Positions 28,974 to 36,899 of a stretch of 64,000 nt of DNA are shown here, in pieces. Origin of the DNA: Gemmatimonadota bacterium. GTDB taxonomy: Bacteria; Gemmatimonadota; Gemmatimonadetes; Gemmatimonadales; GWC2-71-9. Within the stretch, counting starts at the first letter, position 1. Every line of letters begins with the position of its first letter. The stretch covers positions 930,001 to 994,000 of the forward strand of contig JADKJZ010000014.1 of the NCBI GenBank assembly GCA_016720805.1, read 5' to 3'. Under the pieces are notes generated by a model. It was not told where the DNA came from, ran no database searches, and saw nothing but the letters and a program-made list of their open reading frames with translations. The translations under genes were made by a program, and so were the position numbers.

Positions 28974-30392
28974 CTAGCCGATGGTGCGCGCGATCCGCGC
29001 GAGCGATTCCTCACGCCCCACGACGGCGAGCAGCTCAGGGACCGGCTCCGAGACGGTGCCGCCGGTCAACGCCACGCGCACCGGCTGCATCACGTCACCC
29101 AACTTGAGGGTGTGCGTCTCGGCGACCGCCTTGAGCGCGGCCTCGAGCTCCGCCGCATGCCACGCCTTGGCGGCGATGGCGACGAGCGCGTCCTGGCAAA
29201 GCCGCAGCGAGGTCGCGAAGCGATCGCCCATCTTCGCCTCGAGGGCGTTGCCCTTCTCGTCGCGCACCACGCGGCTGTCGTCGATCCGCGAGGCCACCTG
29301 CTCGGCCAGATGCGTGATGGTGCGGGCGCGTGTCTTCACGGCGGTGATCACCGGCAGCAGGTCGCGACCCTCATGCGCCACACCGAGAATGCCGAGCTGC
29401 CGCTCGACAGGCGCCAGCAACTCCTCGGCAGGGAAGTTCGAGAGGTACTGGCCGTTCATCCATTCGAGCTTGGCCGGGTCGAACACCGCGGCCTTCTTCT
29501 GGATGTCCTCGAGGGCGAAGCGCTCGATCATCTCCGCCTCGGTGACGATCTCCTGGTCCTGCCCCGGCGACCACCCCAGAAGCGCCAGAAAATTGCGCAT
29601 CGCGGCCGGCAGAATCCCCATGTCCTGGTAGTCGCCGACCGCGGTGGCGCCGTGGCGCTTGGAGAGCTTCTTCCCGTCGGTGCCCAGGATCATCGGCACG
29701 TGCGCGAAGATCGGCGGCTCCTTGCCGAGCGCGCGGTAGAGGGCGATCTGCTTGGGCGTGTTGGAGATGTGGTCGTCGCCGCGGATCACGTGGGTGATCT
29801 CCATGGCGATGTCGTCCGAGACGACGGCGAGGTTGTAGATCGCCGAGCCATCGGAGCGGAGGATGATGAAGTCGTCGAGGTCGCGACCCTGCCACGAAAT
29901 CCGGCCATGGACCGCATCCATCCAGGCGATCTCCTCGTCGGGCGTCGCGAAGCGGATCGCGTACGGCATGCCGGCCGCCTCGCGACGCGCGGTCTCGTCG
30001 GGCGGGAGGTGGATCGACTTGCGGTCGAAGCGGAACGCCCCACCGCGCGCTTCCACGGCGGCGCGTTCGGCGTCGAGTTCGGCGGCGGTGAGGTAGTCCT
30101 TGTAGGCCAGGCCCTTCGCCAGCAGGGCCTCGGCGTCGGCACGGTGGCGCGCACCGTACTCGCCCTGAAAGAGCGGGCCCTCGTCCCAGGTGATGCCGAG
30201 CCAGCGCATCCCGTCGAGAATCACCTGCGTGTGCGCGTCGGTGCTGCGCTGCTTGTCGGTGTCCTCGATCCGCAGCACGAAGGTGCCGCCGGTCCGCTTG
30301 GCGAAGAGCCAGTTGAAGAGCGCCGTTCGGGCGCCGCCAACGTGGAGGTAGCCGGTGGGGGAGGGGGCGAAGCGGACGCGTGGTGCCGACAT
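28974..30392 (-). CDS. gltX: Glutamyl-tRNA synthetase
   Basis: 472 residues, class I synthetase. Motifs: RFAPSPTGYLHVGGARTAL (HIGH region), FVLRIEDTDKQRS, NLAVVSDDIAMEITHVIRGDD, and KKLSKRHGA (KMSKS). A C-terminal anticodon-binding domain is present. It charges tRNA-Glu, and the window also encodes tRNA-Gln, so it could be non-discriminating if gatCAB exists. I start at ATG 30392 (SAPRVRFAP); the upstream open frame runs into a heptamer repeat and is not family sequence. Confidence 0.97.
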   Translation of the reverse strand: MSAPRVRFAPSPTGYLHVGGARTALFNWLFAKRTGGTFVLRIEDTDKQRSTDAHTQVILDGMRWLGITWDEGPLFQGEYGARHRADAEALLAKGLAYKDYLTAAELDAERAAVEARGGAFRFDRKSIHLPPDETARREAAGMPYAIRFATPDEEIAWMDAVHGRISWQGRDLDDFIILRSDGSAIYNLAVVSDDIAMEITHVIRGDDHISNTPKQIALYRALGKEPPIFAHVPMILGTDGKKLSKRHGATAVGDYQDMGILPAAMRNFLALLGWSPGQDQEIVTEAEMIERFALEDIQKKAAVFDPAKLEWMNGQYLSNFPAEELLAPVERQLGILGVAHEGRDLLPVITAVKTRARTITHLAEQVASRIDDSRVVRDEKGNALEAKMGDRFATSLRLCQDALVAIAAKAWHAAELEAALKAVAETHTLKLGDVMQPVRVALTGGTVSEPVPELLAVVGREESLARIARTIG

Positions 30393-30427
30393 GAGGATCC
30401 TTGCATGCGAAAGGTCGTAGGGCGGTC

Positions 30428-30488
30428 GTGAAACGTGAAAGGTGAAACGGAGCCCTCCCGGGGGCACGTTTCACCTTTGCCGTTTCAC
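30428..30488 (+). repeat. Inverted heptamer arrays GTGAAAC x3 / GTTTCAC x3
   Basis: Left array 30428-30448 is GTGAAAC, GTGAAAG, GTGAAAC. Right array 30468-30488 is GTTTCAC, CTTTGCC, GTTTCAC. The right is the reverse complement of the left at 19 of 21 positions, with a 19-bp spacer. It sits in the gap between gltX and tRNA-Ser. Confidence 0.9.
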
Positions 30489-30537
30489 CTGCTGTGCCAC
30501 GCGACGGTGACAGCCGCACCAACCAACATCCCAACAA

Positions 30538-30627
30538 CGGAGCGAGAGGGATTCGAACCCTCGTTAGGGGTTTACCCCCTAAAACGGTTTAGCAAACCGT
30601 CGCCTTCAGCCACTCGGCCACCGCTCC
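30538..30627 (-). tRNA. tRNA-Ser (anticodon GCT)
   Basis: Minus strand: acceptor GGAGCGG with TCGCTCC, anticodon loop TTGCTAA in a perfect 5-bp stem, a long variable arm (TAGGGG...CCCCTA) typical of class II tRNAs, and T-loop TTCGAAT. Discriminator G; CCA not encoded. It reads AGC/AGU codons. Confidence 0.96.
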
Positions 30628-30666
30628 ATCCGGCGCGGTCAAGATATTCGGGGCGGCCCGGAGCCG

Positions 30667-31572
30667 CTACCTCCCGGCCAGTCGCCGGCGCTCGGCGACG
30701 ATCGCCCGGGCGGCCGCCGGCAGGGTCGGTCCCGCGCGGGCAAAGAGGTCGCCGGGGATCTCGATGACCCGCCCGGCCTTGATGGCCTCGAGGTCGCGCC
30801 ACCCCGGCTTGGCCCGAAACTCGGCCAGCCGCTTCCCGATCGTGTCGCCCCGGGAGGTCAGGATGTAGCGCGGCTGACGGGCGGTGATCGACTCCATCCC
30901 GATCGTGGGCCAGGGGATCCGCTCGTCCTCGAAGACGTTCTTCAGGCAGGCCGTTTCGAGCAGGGTGGTCATCCAGGTGCCGCCGCCGGCGGTCTGTGGC
31001 GGTTCGGTCCAGAGCACCAGAAAGACCGTCTCCGGTGCGGAAAACTCCCGGCAGGCGTCGGCGTGAATCGCTGCCAGCTCCCCGCGCAGGCTCCGGGCGA
31101 TCGAATCGGCTTGTGGCTGCCTCCCGACCAGCGCCCCCATCCGGGCGAGCTGCCGGAAGGCATCGGCGGTGTCGGTGGTCTCGAAGGAGAGCACCGGGAT
31201 GTTGAAGGGCTGGAGCGCGGTCTGCAGGTCGACCGAGGCGCGGATCTGCCAGCCGATGACCACGTCAGGATGGAGTGCCGCTACCGCTTCGGGCGACGGG
31301 TCGAGCCCGCCGCCGATGCTGGGCAGATGGGCGAACTCGGGCTGACGGTCGAAGTCGGTCCGGGCCACGAGGCGATCGGCCGCCCCGAGGGCGAGCAGCC
31401 ACTCGTTGGCCGACTGCATCGTGGAGACGATGCGGTGGACTGGCAGGTTGGTGAGTGCCACGGCCTTGCCCGATGGATCCTCGAAGTCGGGCCGGGCCGC
31501 TGCGCCAACGCGCTCCTCGCCGCGAGTGCAGGCGAGGAGCGCGAGGAGGGGAAGCGTGGCAGCACACCTCAG
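30667..31572 (-). CDS. ABC-transporter metal-chelate/cobalamin-type binding lipoprotein (BtuF-like)
   Basis: About 301 residues. The N-terminus LRCAATLPLLALLAC is a lipoprotein signal with lipobox Cys. The rest matches the helical-backbone metal receptor fold of class III binding proteins: VHRIVSTMQSANEWLLALGAADRLVARTD, HPDVVIGWQ, VLSFETTDTADAFRQLARMGALVG, and AGGGTWMTTLLETACLKNVF. Such proteins deliver cobalamin, haem or siderophores to BtuCD-type importers, which are not in the window. No ATG/GTG/TTG fits; CTG at 31572 overlaps the upstream TGA stop by 4 bases (CTGA), mirroring the ATGA/GTGA junctions elsewhere, so I propose a CTG start. Confidence 0.82.
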   Translation of the reverse strand: MRCAATLPLLALLACTRGEERVGAAARPDFEDPSGKAVALTNLPVHRIVSTMQSANEWLLALGAADRLVARTDFDRQPEFAHLPSIGGGLDPSPEAVAALHPDVVIGWQIRASVDLQTALQPFNIPVLSFETTDTADAFRQLARMGALVGRQPQADSIARSLRGELAAIHADACREFSAPETVFLVLWTEPPQTAGGGTWMTTLLETACLKNVFEDERIPWPTIGMESITARQPRYILTSRGDTIGKRLAEFRAKPGWRDLEAIKAGRVIEIPGDLFARAGPTLPAAARAIVAERRRLAGR

Positions 31573-32273
31573 GGGCGACGACCGCCCATCATGCCGCCGA
31601 GGTCCATGTAGCCCGCGGGCACCTCGAACGCCGAGGCCGGGATGGCGCTGCGATCGATCGAGGTCACTTCCATCGACACCTTGCCGTCGGTGGTCCACAC
31701 CTTGAGCGGGAAGCCCGGGGCCTGCCCGATCCCCTTGGACCAAGCCGGCGCCGCCGCGCCGCGACCGCCGCGGCCGCCCATGCCGCCACCGATATTGGGA
31801 TAGTTGAACATCCCGACGTTGGAGGCGAGACAACTGCGGATCGTCTGGCCGTCGGTGGTGGACTCGTAGTCGTCACACTTGAGGCCGGCGATGGTCTGCG
31901 ACGTGCCGAGCTTCTTGTAGGTCACCGCGGCGGCATCGCCGGCGGACGCGGCCTCCGCGCCGATCGGGTTCACCATCTTGATGCCCTTGGTATCGGGCGG
32001 GAGCATATTGGCCATCGCAGCCGGAGCCGGCATCAGCATGGTGGCGGTCTTGGCGCCCTGGTCGATGATCATCCGGATTTCGGCGCCCGCCATCGGCCCA
32101 GCGGAGGCGGGGGCGAGCATCGTCATCCCCATCTTGTCGCCCTTGATCATGTACTTCACGTCCATCTGCGTTCCATCGGGGGCGCCGACGCGCATCGACA
32201 TGGTGCCTTCGAAGCCCTGCGCGCCTATCGGCAGCGCGAGGGCCAGGGGGAGGAGGAGAAGCGGGAGTCGCAC
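31569..32273 (-). CDS. DUF4412 domain secreted protein
   Basis: 234 residues. GTG at 32273 is preceded by AGGAAGG and starts a signal peptide VRLPLLLLPLALALPIGAQ. The mature sequence has DUF4412 features: FEGTMSMRV, VKYMIKGDKMGM, an unusually Met-rich central stretch (MLMPAPAAMANMLPP), KCDDYE, and the Gly/Arg-rich end. Function unknown; proteins of this type are periplasmic or outer-membrane. Met richness hints at metal binding but that is inference. It is translationally coupled to the downstream BtuF-like gene. Confidence 0.85.
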   Translation of the reverse strand: MRLPLLLLPLALALPIGAQGFEGTMSMRVGAPDGTQMDVKYMIKGDKMGMTMLAPASAGPMAGAEIRMIIDQGAKTATMLMPAPAAMANMLPPDTKGIKMVNPIGAEAASAGDAAAVTYKKLGTSQTIAGLKCDDYESTTDGQTIRSCLASNVGMFNYPNIGGGMGGRGGRGAAAPAWSKGIGQAPGFPLKVWTTDGKVSMEVTSIDRSAIPASAFEVPAGYMDLGGMMGGRRP

Positions 32274-32305
32274 GGGACCTTCCTGGTGAGGGGTAGATTG
32301 TGGGA

Positions 32306-32392
32306 CGGCGTGGGTGAGATTCGAACTCACGAGACCCTCACGGGCCCGCCGGTTTTCAAGACCGGTGCATTCAACCGCTCTGCCACCACGCC
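32306..32392 (-). tRNA. tRNA-Ser (anticodon TGA)
   Basis: Minus strand: acceptor GGCGTGG with CCACGCC, anticodon loop CTTGAAA within CCGGT/ACCGG, long variable arm, T-loop TTCGAAT. Discriminator G; no encoded CCA. It reads UCN codons, mainly UCA/UCG. Confidence 0.96.
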
Positions 32393-32593
32393 TGCGCCCC
32401 TGAAGCTAGGAGGGTGGGGCAGCTTCCGGAACGGGGCTGCGTCTCCCGGCCCCGGTCAGGCATCGAAGCGTTAACACCGTGGCTGGAACGTCGTCCCCGC
32501 ACCGTGCGTACAGCTTGGATCGGCCGATGCGCCGCCCAGAAGACGTCCCGGCCTGCCCTGAAGCGCACTCCCCACCTCGACCCCGACCGAGCG
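32393..32593. other. Non-coding stretch upstream of the type II secretion operon
   Basis: About 200 bp between tRNA-Ser and gspG. I see no convincing gene, repeat or terminator. The promoter of the secretion operon should lie here, but no clear -35/-10 pair is visible by eye. Confidence 0.5.
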
Positions 32594-33043
32594 ATGCCAC
32601 TCTCTCACGTCCGCCCGCTCCGCTCCAGCCGCCGCGGCTTCACGCTGATCGAGATCCTCGTGGTGATCGTGGTGATCGCGATCCTCGCCACGATGGTCGC
32701 GCCGAACATCTTCCAGCATGTCGGCGCCGCCAAGTCGGCCACGGCGACCTCGCAGATCGAGATGATGGGGACCGCCCTCGATGCATACCGGCTCGACAAC
32801 GGCCGCTATCCGACCACACAGCAGGGTTTGCAGGCGCTGTGGGAAATGCCACAGGCCGATCCGCCGACGAATTGGCGTGGCCCCTACCTCCGGAAGGCGA
32901 TCCCGCTCGACCCCTGGGGCGCAGCGTATCTCTACCTGGCGCCGGGTGAGGTGAATCCCGGTGGCTACGATCTGCAGAGCCTCGGTGCCGACGGCCGCCC
33001 CGGCGGCTCGGGCGAGGACGCCGACATCCAGAGCTGGAAGTAG
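32594..33043 (+). CDS. gspG: Type II secretion major pseudopilin GspG
   Basis: 149 residues. The prepilin peptidase site is RRGFTLIEILVVIVVIAI, with Glu5 of the mature protein. After the helix come GspG hallmarks: ALDAYRLDNGRYPTTQQGLQAL, WRGPYLRKAIPLDPWG, and the C-terminal GYDLQSLGADGRPGGSGEDADI that holds the calcium-binding site. It forms the main pseudopilus fibre that pushes substrates through the secretin. It is the first gene of an eleven-gene operon. ATG at 32594 gives a short basic leader. Confidence 0.96.
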   Translation: MPLSHVRPLRSSRRGFTLIEILVVIVVIAILATMVAPNIFQHVGAAKSATATSQIEMMGTALDAYRLDNGRYPTTQQGLQALWEMPQADPPTNWRGPYLRKAIPLDPWGAAYLYLAPGEVNPGGYDLQSLGADGRPGGSGEDADIQSWK

Positions 33044-33055
33044 GCCAAGCCAGCC

Positions 33056-34252
33056 ATGCCGAACTTCGCCTACCGTGCGGTGGACGCCGCCGGGAAACGG
33101 AGCCGTGGGGAGCTCGCTGCCGCCAACGCGGCGTTGCTGACCCGCACCCTCGAGGAGCGGGGCCTGCTGGTGCTCGAGGTGGCCGAGGCGGCCCCGGCGG
33201 GCGGGAAGGGCGGCGGCAGTGGCTCCCGGCGCGACGTCCTCGAAGTGACCCGTGCGCTCGGCTCGCTCCTTCCCGTCGGCATGCCGCTGGCGCAGGCGCT
33301 GCAAGCGGCCTCAGGGGTCGCCTCCGGCGTGGTGCAGTCGGCCATGCTCGACGTGCGCGAGCGAGTCGAGCGCGGCGATCCGCTCTCGGCAGCCCTGGCG
33401 GCCCATCCGCGCCTCTTTTCGCCGCTGTATGTCGGACTGGTGCGCGCGGGAGAACGTTCCGGCGATCTCGACAGCGCCTTCGGTCGGCTCGCCGTTCAGC
33501 TCGAACGCGACGAACAGCTCCGCGGTCGGGTCCTCTCGGCCGCCATCTATCCGATGTTGCTCGCCGCGGCGGGCACCTCGGCGATTCTCGTGCTGGTCTT
33601 CTACGTGCTGCCGCAGTTCGTCGGCCTGCTGCAAGGGAGCGGCGCCGAGTTGCCGCGCTCCACCGCTGCGCTGCTCTGGATCTCGAGCACCATGCGCCGC
33701 TTCTGGCCCGTCTTGCTGGCGATCCCGGCGATCGGCGCGATGCTGGTGACGTGGGTGCGCACCACGCCCGCCGGGAAGCGTGCCTGGTCGCAGTTCCTGC
33801 TCGCCGTCCCGCTGATCAACACCCTGCGCCAGTACGCGCTTGCCGCGCGCTTTGCCCGCCTCGTCGGCGTGCTCCTCGGTGGGGGCGCGCCACTGCTCAC
33901 GGCACTCGACGACACCATCGAGTCGCTGGACGACCCGCTCGCCCGCGATGACGCCACGCGCATCCGGGCGCGCGTGCGCGAGGGGGTGGCGCTGCGTGCC
34001 GCCGTGGCCGACTCGCCGCTCTATCCGCCGCTGCTGGCACAGCTGATCGGCGTCGGCGAGGACGCCGGCGAGTTGCGCGCCTTCCTGCTGAAGGCCGCCG
34101 AGATCTTCGAGGAACGTACCGAGCGCGCGACGCAGCGCTTGGCGACGCTCGCCGAGCCGGCGATGATCATGATCTTCGGCGTGATCGTCGCCTTTGTGGC
34201 GCTCTCGCTGCTGCAGGCGATCTACGGCATCAACGCGAACTCGTTCAAGTGA
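33056..34252 (+). CDS. gspF: Type II secretion inner-membrane platform protein GspF
   Basis: 398 residues, the usual length. Two T2SS-F domains flank membrane helices: ALGSLLPVGMPLAQALQAA near 75 and LVGVLLGGGAPLLTALDD near 270, with hydrophobic helices at about 165-190, 215-235 and 370-392. GspF is the polytopic platform that transmits force from the GspE ATPase to pseudopilus assembly. It lies 12 bases after gspG. Confidence 0.95.
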   Translation: MPNFAYRAVDAAGKRSRGELAAANAALLTRTLEERGLLVLEVAEAAPAGGKGGGSGSRRDVLEVTRALGSLLPVGMPLAQALQAASGVASGVVQSAMLDVRERVERGDPLSAALAAHPRLFSPLYVGLVRAGERSGDLDSAFGRLAVQLERDEQLRGRVLSAAIYPMLLAAAGTSAILVLVFYVLPQFVGLLQGSGAELPRSTAALLWISSTMRRFWPVLLAIPAIGAMLVTWVRTTPAGKRAWSQFLLAVPLINTLRQYALAARFARLVGVLLGGGAPLLTALDDTIESLDDPLARDDATRIRARVREGVALRAAVADSPLYPPLLAQLIGVGEDAGELRAFLLKAAEIFEERTERATQRLATLAEPAMIMIFGVIVAFVALSLLQAIYGINANSFK

Positions 34253-34692
34253 CCAGCCGCCGCGGCTTCACCCTGCTCGAGATGTCGATCACCCTCGCGG
34301 TGCTGCTGATCGCGTCGGGATTGGTCGTCCCCGCGCTGGTGGACTTCGGACAGACGCCTGCACGCCGCACCGCCGGTGCGCTGATCGAGTTGCTGACCAC
34401 GGCGCGTCACATCGCCATCGACAGCAACGTGACGGTGACGGTGGTGCTCGATCCGGAGACCGGCCGCTATCGCGCCGATTCGACGGGACTCGTGGGCAGT
34501 GGCCCCGTCAGCGAGGGCGAGGTGGCGTTCGACGGGCTCGAGGAACTCGTCACCGAGTCCGCACGCCTCACCTGGCGCTTTCGTCCCGACGGCGGCGCGT
34601 TCGGAGACACGGTGGTCGTCCGCGGCCAGGAAGGGAGCCTCGTGCTCTCGGTCGATCGCTGGAACGGCGTGGCGAGGACCGATGCGCAATAA
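34249..34692 (+). CDS. gspH: Type II secretion minor pseudopilin GspH
   Basis: 147 residues beginning SRRGFTLLEMSITLAVLLIASG, a prepilin signal with the conserved Glu. The mature part RRTAGALIELLTTARHIAIDSNVTVTVVLD matches the GspH/FimT region. Minor pseudopilins cap the pilus tip. GTG at 34249 overlaps the gspF stop by 4 bases. Confidence 0.88.
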   Translation: MTSRRGFTLLEMSITLAVLLIASGLVVPALVDFGQTPARRTAGALIELLTTARHIAIDSNVTVTVVLDPETGRYRADSTGLVGSGPVSEGEVAFDGLEELVTESARLTWRFRPDGGAFGDTVVVRGQEGSLVLSVDRWNGVARTDAQ

Positions 34693-35071
34693 TCGCGGCG
34701 TGACGCTGTTCGAGACCGTCGCGGCAATGACGCTGGTCGCGATCACGGCGGTGAGCGCCATGGCCGCGGTGGGTGCCGAACTGCGCACCGCCGAGAAGGC
34801 GCGCCATACGCTGGAGGCGGAAGCGCTGGCCACGACCCGGCTCGACCAGCTGGCACTCCTGACCGATCGCGAGCTCCTCTCGCTGCCGGACACGATCGCA
34901 CAGGGCGACTTCGAGGCGCCGCTCGCCGACTACTCGTGGGAGACCACCTCGGCGGCGTCCAACGCGCAGGCGGGCGTGTATGACGTCGTGGTCACGGTGA
35001 GCTGGCCGACCGGGCGCTACACCATCACGTCGGCCCTGTATCGCCGCCCCGCCGTGCCGAGCGCCCGATGA
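34682..35071 (+). CDS. gspI: Type II secretion minor pseudopilin, GspI-like
   Basis: 129 residues. N-terminus NNRGVTLFETVAAMTLVAIT is a prepilin signal with Glu5. The mature region EAEALATTRLDQLALL and the strand-rich YDVVVTVSWPTGRYTIT fit GspI, which also has the expected position between H and J. It overlaps gspH by 11 bases; the ATG at 34682 is the only start giving a short leader. The assignment rests partly on gene order. Confidence 0.82.
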   Translation: MRNNRGVTLFETVAAMTLVAITAVSAMAAVGAELRTAEKARHTLEAEALATTRLDQLALLTDRELLSLPDTIAQGDFEAPLADYSWETTSAASNAQAGVYDVVVTVSWPTGRYTITSALYRRPAVPSAR

Positions 35072-35955
35072 GCACCGGCAATCGTCGCGGGCTCACGTTG
35101 CTCGAGCTGACCATCTCGTTGGCCCTCACGGGCATGATGTCCCTGATTGGCTTCTCCGCTTTCAGCGGCGTCATCGACCGACGACGGACCGTGGTCGAGG
35201 CGACGATGGCGACCGAGCGCGCCGCGTCCCTGCGCACGCTGCTGCACGGTTGGCTCCTCCCGGCACAGATCCAGGCCCAGAGTGGTGGAACGCCGCGCCA
35301 AGCCGGCGGACGCGGCGGTGCCACGATCCAGCCGATGCAGGTGTCGAGCATCCAGGCCGTGACGCCAGCGGTGATCAGCGGCGATGAGCTGCGGTTCACC
35401 ACGACCGCGGACAATCCGGCCGGTGCGCCCTCGGCCACGATGCGCCTCTTCATCGACGACGACGAGAAGACGCCAGAGGTCGGCCTCACCGTGGAGTATC
35501 AGGCCAACGCACAGTCGCCGCTGCAACGGCAGCAGCTCGACGCCGGAATCTCGGGCATCACGGTGGAGTACCTCGACAGCCGCACCAATCGCTGGTATCC
35601 CGCGGTTGGTGCCGCGGCCATCACGCCGCGCGCGATGCGGCTCACGCTGGTCGCGGCGGAGGGTGACTCGCTCCCCGGCCTGCTCTCGGTACCGCTGGTG
35701 GTGCCGACGACACAGCAGGGCCAGACCGTGGTCGCCGGCGGTGCGGCTGGTGGCGGCGCCATCGGCGGCGGTGGGTTCGGTGGCGGGGGTGGTCGCGGCA
35801 ATGGCGGCGGTGGCGGGCGCGGCAACGGTGGTGGCGGCGGACGCGGCCCCGGTGGTGGAGGTGGGCGTGGCCCTGGGGGCGGCGGTGGACCGGGCGGCGG
35901 TGGAGGTGCCCCGCCCGGCGGACCGGTGGTTGGTCGTGGCGGGGGTGGCCAATGA
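35068..35955 (+). CDS. gspJ: Type II secretion minor pseudopilin GspJ-like with glycine-rich tail
   Basis: 295 residues. Prepilin signal NRRGLTLLELTISLALTGMM. The central part TVEYLDSRTNRWYP and RAMRLTLVA resembles the GspJ C-terminal strands. Unusually, about 72 residues from 224 on are almost entirely Gly with Arg, Asn and Pro spacers (GGGGGRGNGGGGGRGP-type), a tail absent from ordinary GspJ. It could be flexible, aggregation-prone or cell-surface binding. It overlaps its neighbours by 4 bases at both ends. Confidence 0.85.
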   Translation: MSTGNRRGLTLLELTISLALTGMMSLIGFSAFSGVIDRRRTVVEATMATERAASLRTLLHGWLLPAQIQAQSGGTPRQAGGRGGATIQPMQVSSIQAVTPAVISGDELRFTTTADNPAGAPSATMRLFIDDDEKTPEVGLTVEYQANAQSPLQRQQLDAGISGITVEYLDSRTNRWYPAVGAAAITPRAMRLTLVAAEGDSLPGLLSVPLVVPTTQQGQTVVAGGAAGGGAIGGGGFGGGGGRGNGGGGGRGNGGGGGRGPGGGGGRGPGGGGGPGGGGGAPPGGPVVGRGGGGQ

Positions 35956-36899
35956 TCCGCAATCGTCGCGGCGTGGCGATGCTCGCCGCCATGTGGCTGA
36001 TCCTCGGCATCTCGATTGTTGCCCTGCAGTTTGCCCTGAGCGGCAAGGAGCGTCGCGTCCTCGCGCTCGCCGCGGCCGATCGCGGGCAGGGACGCGGCAT
36101 TGCCCTCGCCGCGCTGGCCAATGTGCAGGCGCAGCTCGATCAGGCGGCACGCAGCCCGGCCTCCGGCAACGCTGCGCTCGCCGTGACGCGCTCGGGCGAT
36201 CCATGGATGGGTGTCGATTCGATCTACTCGGGCGTCGTGATGCTCGATGAGCACGAGGTGGCCGTTCGCGCCCGCGACCTTGGCGCCCAGCTGAACATCA
36301 ACACCGCCAACGAGGATCAACTTCGCCTCCTCTTCCAGGCCGTGTTGCGCGATGCCGGGCTGACCGAGCGACTGGTGCAACGGATCCTCGATTGGCGTGA
36401 TGTCGATGACTTGCCACGCCTCAACAGCGCCGAGCGTGATGCGTATCTGAAGGCGGGCGCGTTGGTGTTGCCGGCCAACCGGCCCTTCCGTGACGTGGCG
36501 GAACTCGCGATGGTCGACGGGATGACGCCGCAGATTCTCGCCCTGATGTCGCCGTATCTCCGCGTCTATGGGCAGGGCACCATCAACTTGAATAGTGCGC
36601 CGGAAGCGGTCCTCCGCTCGATTCCTGGAATGACGCCACAGATTCTCTCGAACGTGCTGGCGCAGCGGTCTCGCGGGATGCGGATCGCCTCGGTGGCGTC
36701 GGTGGTGCCTGGGGCAACCGGTGGGCGCGGCAACGCAGGGGCGGTGATCGCCGGACAGATCGGGGCGCTGGCAGTGGTGGATACCCGTGAGGTGGAAGTG
36801 ACGATTGTGGCGACTGCCGGGCCGAGTGCCCTGCCGATCAAGGTGACGGCGCTGCTCCAGCGCAACGGCCAGAGTGCGACCCTCGCGTGGGTGCGCTGA
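35952..36899 (+). CDS. gspK: Type II secretion minor pseudopilin GspK
   Basis: 315 residues. The start RNRRGVAMLAAMWLILGIS is the atypical prepilin signal of GspK. The large helical domain carries VRARDLGAQLNINTANEDQL, QRILDWRDVDDLPRLNSAERDAY, PFRDVAELAMVDGM and INLNSAPEAVLRSIPGM, a helix-hairpin-helix type insertion typical of GspK. It caps the pseudopilus with GspI and GspJ. Confidence 0.93.
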   Translation: MIRNRRGVAMLAAMWLILGISIVALQFALSGKERRVLALAAADRGQGRGIALAALANVQAQLDQAARSPASGNAALAVTRSGDPWMGVDSIYSGVVMLDEHEVAVRARDLGAQLNINTANEDQLRLLFQAVLRDAGLTERLVQRILDWRDVDDLPRLNSAERDAYLKAGALVLPANRPFRDVAELAMVDGMTPQILALMSPYLRVYGQGTINLNSAPEAVLRSIPGMTPQILSNVLAQRSRGMRIASVASVVPGATGGRGNAGAVIAGQIGALAVVDTREVEVTIVATAGPSALPIKVTALLQRNGQSATLAWVR

